13,744 bases of DNA from an uncultured Mollicutes bacterium (lineage in GTDB: Bacteria; Bacillota_I; Bacilli_A; Acholeplasmatales; Anaeroplasmataceae). The stretch's first letter is position 1. Each line of letters starts with the position of its first letter. Under the pieces are notes generated by a model, which was given only the letters and a program-made list of their open reading frames with translations, did no database searches and was not told the origin of the DNA. Shown one piece after another: positions 12,705 to 13,744 of this stretch. The stretch spans positions 1 to 13,744 of the forward strand of contig UQGR01000044.1 of assembly GCA_900540705.1 (NCBI GenBank). Reading direction: 5' to 3'. The position numbers were made by a program, and so were the translations under genes.

Positions 12705-13472
12705 TTATTTTCCTAAAAATAAGTTGACATATTCTAAAAGTGCACCCTTATTATCGATGGCAACCATACATCCAGCAGTAGCTACATGAACGTCTCCTGT
12801 TTCTTCAGATACGATAATAGTTAAGGAGTCTGTGATTTCTGAAATACCCACACCAGCTCTGTGTCTAGAACCGACTGTCTTATCTAAGGAATCATCTTGA
12901 GTAAGCACATAATAGGCACCTGCACATACAATCTTGTTGCCTCGAATGATTACTCCCCCATCATGTAATGGAGAATCCTTAATAAAAATTTGTTCTAAAA
13001 GCTCTTTTGAAATGTCAGAATTCAACTGAATAGCTCGTTCTGCATATTGGTCTAACGAGTTGTGTTGTTCAATTGTGATTAGGGCTCCTACTTTTGTAGA
13101 GGACATATGGAATACAGCTTCAACGATTGCCTCTCTAGTAGATTCAGTAGAGGAAACAAACATATCTGCTCTTTGGTCTATTTTTCGATTGGTATCCATC
13201 AACTTTCGTATTTCAGGAGTAGTTAAAACTACACAAATTATAATGTAGGACCCGAAAGCAACAGGATAAATATGCTTAGATATCTCTAATCCAAGCAATT
13301 GAGATAGCCAGCTGATTAAACCTATAAATATTCCAATGCATATTAAAAAGAATAATTTTTTAATTTTCACTGCCAAAAATACAAGTAAGGATACAATAAT
13401 TAAAACTAGATATGCATCCAAGCAAATTTTAGCAATCATATTATTTTGAAAAAATTCAATTATATTCTCCAT
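12705..13472 (-). CDS. cdaA: Diadenylate cyclase (c-di-AMP synthase), CdaA type
   Basis: This enzyme makes the second messenger c-di-AMP from two ATP at the membrane; in Firmicutes c-di-AMP controls potassium and osmolyte uptake and cell wall balance. From ATG 13472 it has 255 residues: three membrane segments (about 12-33, 39-58, 68-86), a link similar to the CdaA coiled-coil region, and the DAC domain with GALITIE (129-135), SPLHDGG (167-173), GSRHRAGVGISE (201-212) and SEETG (222-226). RHR (203-205) and D171-G172 are in place; the third residue of the usual DGA motif is glycine here. ATG 13472 has GGTGGTGAT at good spacing; the in-frame ATG 13487 lies only two bases from the -10 box and cannot be in the usual transcript. 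The usual neighbours cdaR and glmM are missing. It heads the operon. Confidence 0.92.
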   Translation of the reverse strand: MENIIEFFQNNMIAKICLDAYLVLIIVSLLVFLAVKIKKLFFLICIGIFIGLISWLSQLLGLEISKHIYPVAFGSYIIICVVLTTPEIRKLMDTNRKIDQRADMFVSSTESTREAIVEAVFHMSSTKVGALITIEQHNSLDQYAERAIQLNSDISKELLEQIFIKDSPLHDGGVIIRGNKIVCAGAYYVLTQDDSLDKTVGSRHRAGVGISEITDSLTIIVSEETGDVHVATAGCMVAIDNKGALLEYVNLFLGK

Positions 13473-13489
13473 AAACATCACCACCATAT

Positions 13490-13518
13490 ATTATACAATA
13501 AAATAGAGTCTATGCAAA
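13490..13518 (-). promoter_or_regulatory. Promoter of the cdaA operon
   Basis: On the minus strand, TTTGCA (13518-13513) and TATAAT (13495-13490) are 17 bases apart. The -10 box is exact and the -35 box matches four of six. The expected start near 13483 fixes the cdaA start codon at 13472 and leaves a very short leader. Confidence 0.65.
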
Positions 13519-13541
13519 GCAACAAAATAATTTATTTTTTT

Positions 13542-13578
13542 ATAAAGTAAAATGCCTAGGCTTTTATCAAGTCTAGGC
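13542..13578 (-). terminator. Probable terminator of the tRNA operon
   Basis: GCCTAG (13573-13578 read on the minus strand) and CTAGGC (13559-13554) can pair around a 13-base loop, followed on the minus strand by ATTTTACTTTAT. It lies about 30 bases after tRNA-Phe. The stem is short, so strength is uncertain. AGCCTAG also occurs as a direct repeat within the element. Confidence 0.6.
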
Positions 13579-13608
13579 TCAAATATAAGAAAGGTATAAA
13601 AGTTAAAA

Positions 13609-13684
13609 TGGTGCCTCAGGGCAGAATCGAACTGCCGACACAAGGATTTTCAGTCCTTTGCTCTACCGACTGAGCTACCGAGGC
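13609..13684 (-). tRNA. tRNA-Phe (GAA anticodon), CCA encoded
   Basis: The 76-base sequence folds completely by eye: acceptor GCCTCGG with CTGAGGC (one G-U pair), D stem GCTC/GAGC, anticodon stem AAGGA/TCCTT with loop CTGAAAA and anticodon GAA, T stem GGCAG/CTGCC with loop TTCGATT, discriminator A and encoded CCA (13611-13609). It follows tRNA-Asp by six bases, so the two are processed from one transcript. Confidence 0.97.
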
Positions 13685-13690
13685 ACATAA

Positions 13691-13744
13691 TGGCGGTTCG
13701 GACGGGACTTGAACCCGCGATCTCCAGTGTGACAGACTAGCATG
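13691..13744 (-). tRNA. tRNA-Asp (GTC anticodon), 5' part outside the window
   Basis: The 3' 54 bases are present: end of the D arm, anticodon stem CTAGT/ACTGG with loop CTGTCAC (anticodon GTC), variable loop AGATC, T arm GCGGG/CCCGT with loop TTCAAGT, acceptor strand CCGAACC, discriminator G (as expected for Asp) and encoded CCA. The first 22 bases or so lie beyond the right edge. Confidence 0.93.

Noticed and set aside
13060..13248. Plus-strand open frame of 62 codons
   Set aside because: Antisense to the cyclase domain of cdaA, with no supporting signals.
13473..13608. Riboswitch (for example a c-di-AMP element) ahead of cdaA
   Set aside because: The expected leader from the promoter is only about 10 bases long; no room for an aptamer, and the hairpin there belongs to the tRNA unit.

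Overview
The window is an AT-rich chromosomal segment in which every supported gene lies on the minus strand, so transcription runs from high to low coordinates. Low-GC composition, strong AGGAGG or AGGTGAT-type ribosome binding sites, near-consensus housekeeping promoters, a YunB-type spore gene and several Bacillus/Clostridium-only families (YutD, YunB, YunC, FeoB-associated Cys-rich proteins) point to an endospore-forming Firmicute. A member of the Clostridia, probably near the Lachnospiraceae, fits best; the exact taxon is an inference. I see no insertion sequences, phage genes or CRISPR arrays, and this looks like core chromosome.

Layout in transcription order (right to left). (1) A tRNA-Asp (cut by the window edge) and tRNA-Phe, both with encoded CCA, followed by a hairpin terminator. 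(2) A six-gene operon from a promoter at about 13490-13518: a CdaA-type diadenylate cyclase, a 61-residue membrane protein, a membrane protein with PAS domains and a degenerate GGDEF domain, 5-formyltetrahydrofolate cyclo-ligase, ispD and ispF. (3) Two small paralogous two-segment membrane proteins, each with its own promoter. (4) A low-molecular-weight protein tyrosine phosphatase between two hairpins. (5) A ferrous iron uptake operon, feoA-feoB followed by two overlapping small Cys-rich membrane proteins. It is driven by a perfect TTGACA/TATAAT promoter with a dyad operator candidate at the start of transcription. The first small protein starts at GTG and overlaps its neighbour in another frame, so it is easily missed. 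(6) A DUF1275/YoaK-like membrane protein with an extra C-terminal tail. (7) yunC-yunB, then yutD, a NifU-like scaffold and a divergent PAP2 protein, ending in a terminator. (8) pgi with its own promoter, then the start of a small P-loop NTPase gene that runs off the left edge.

The most interesting part is the cyclase operon. In most Firmicutes cdaA is followed by cdaR (ybbR) and glmM. Here those partners are absent; cdaA is followed by a small membrane protein and by a TM-PAS-PAS-degenerate-GGDEF protein. That second protein resembles the sensory half of the c-di-AMP phosphodiesterase GdpP without its DHH/DHHA1 catalytic part. A regulatory module for c-di-AMP synthesis is a reasonable hypothesis, but it rests on gene context and domain reading only.
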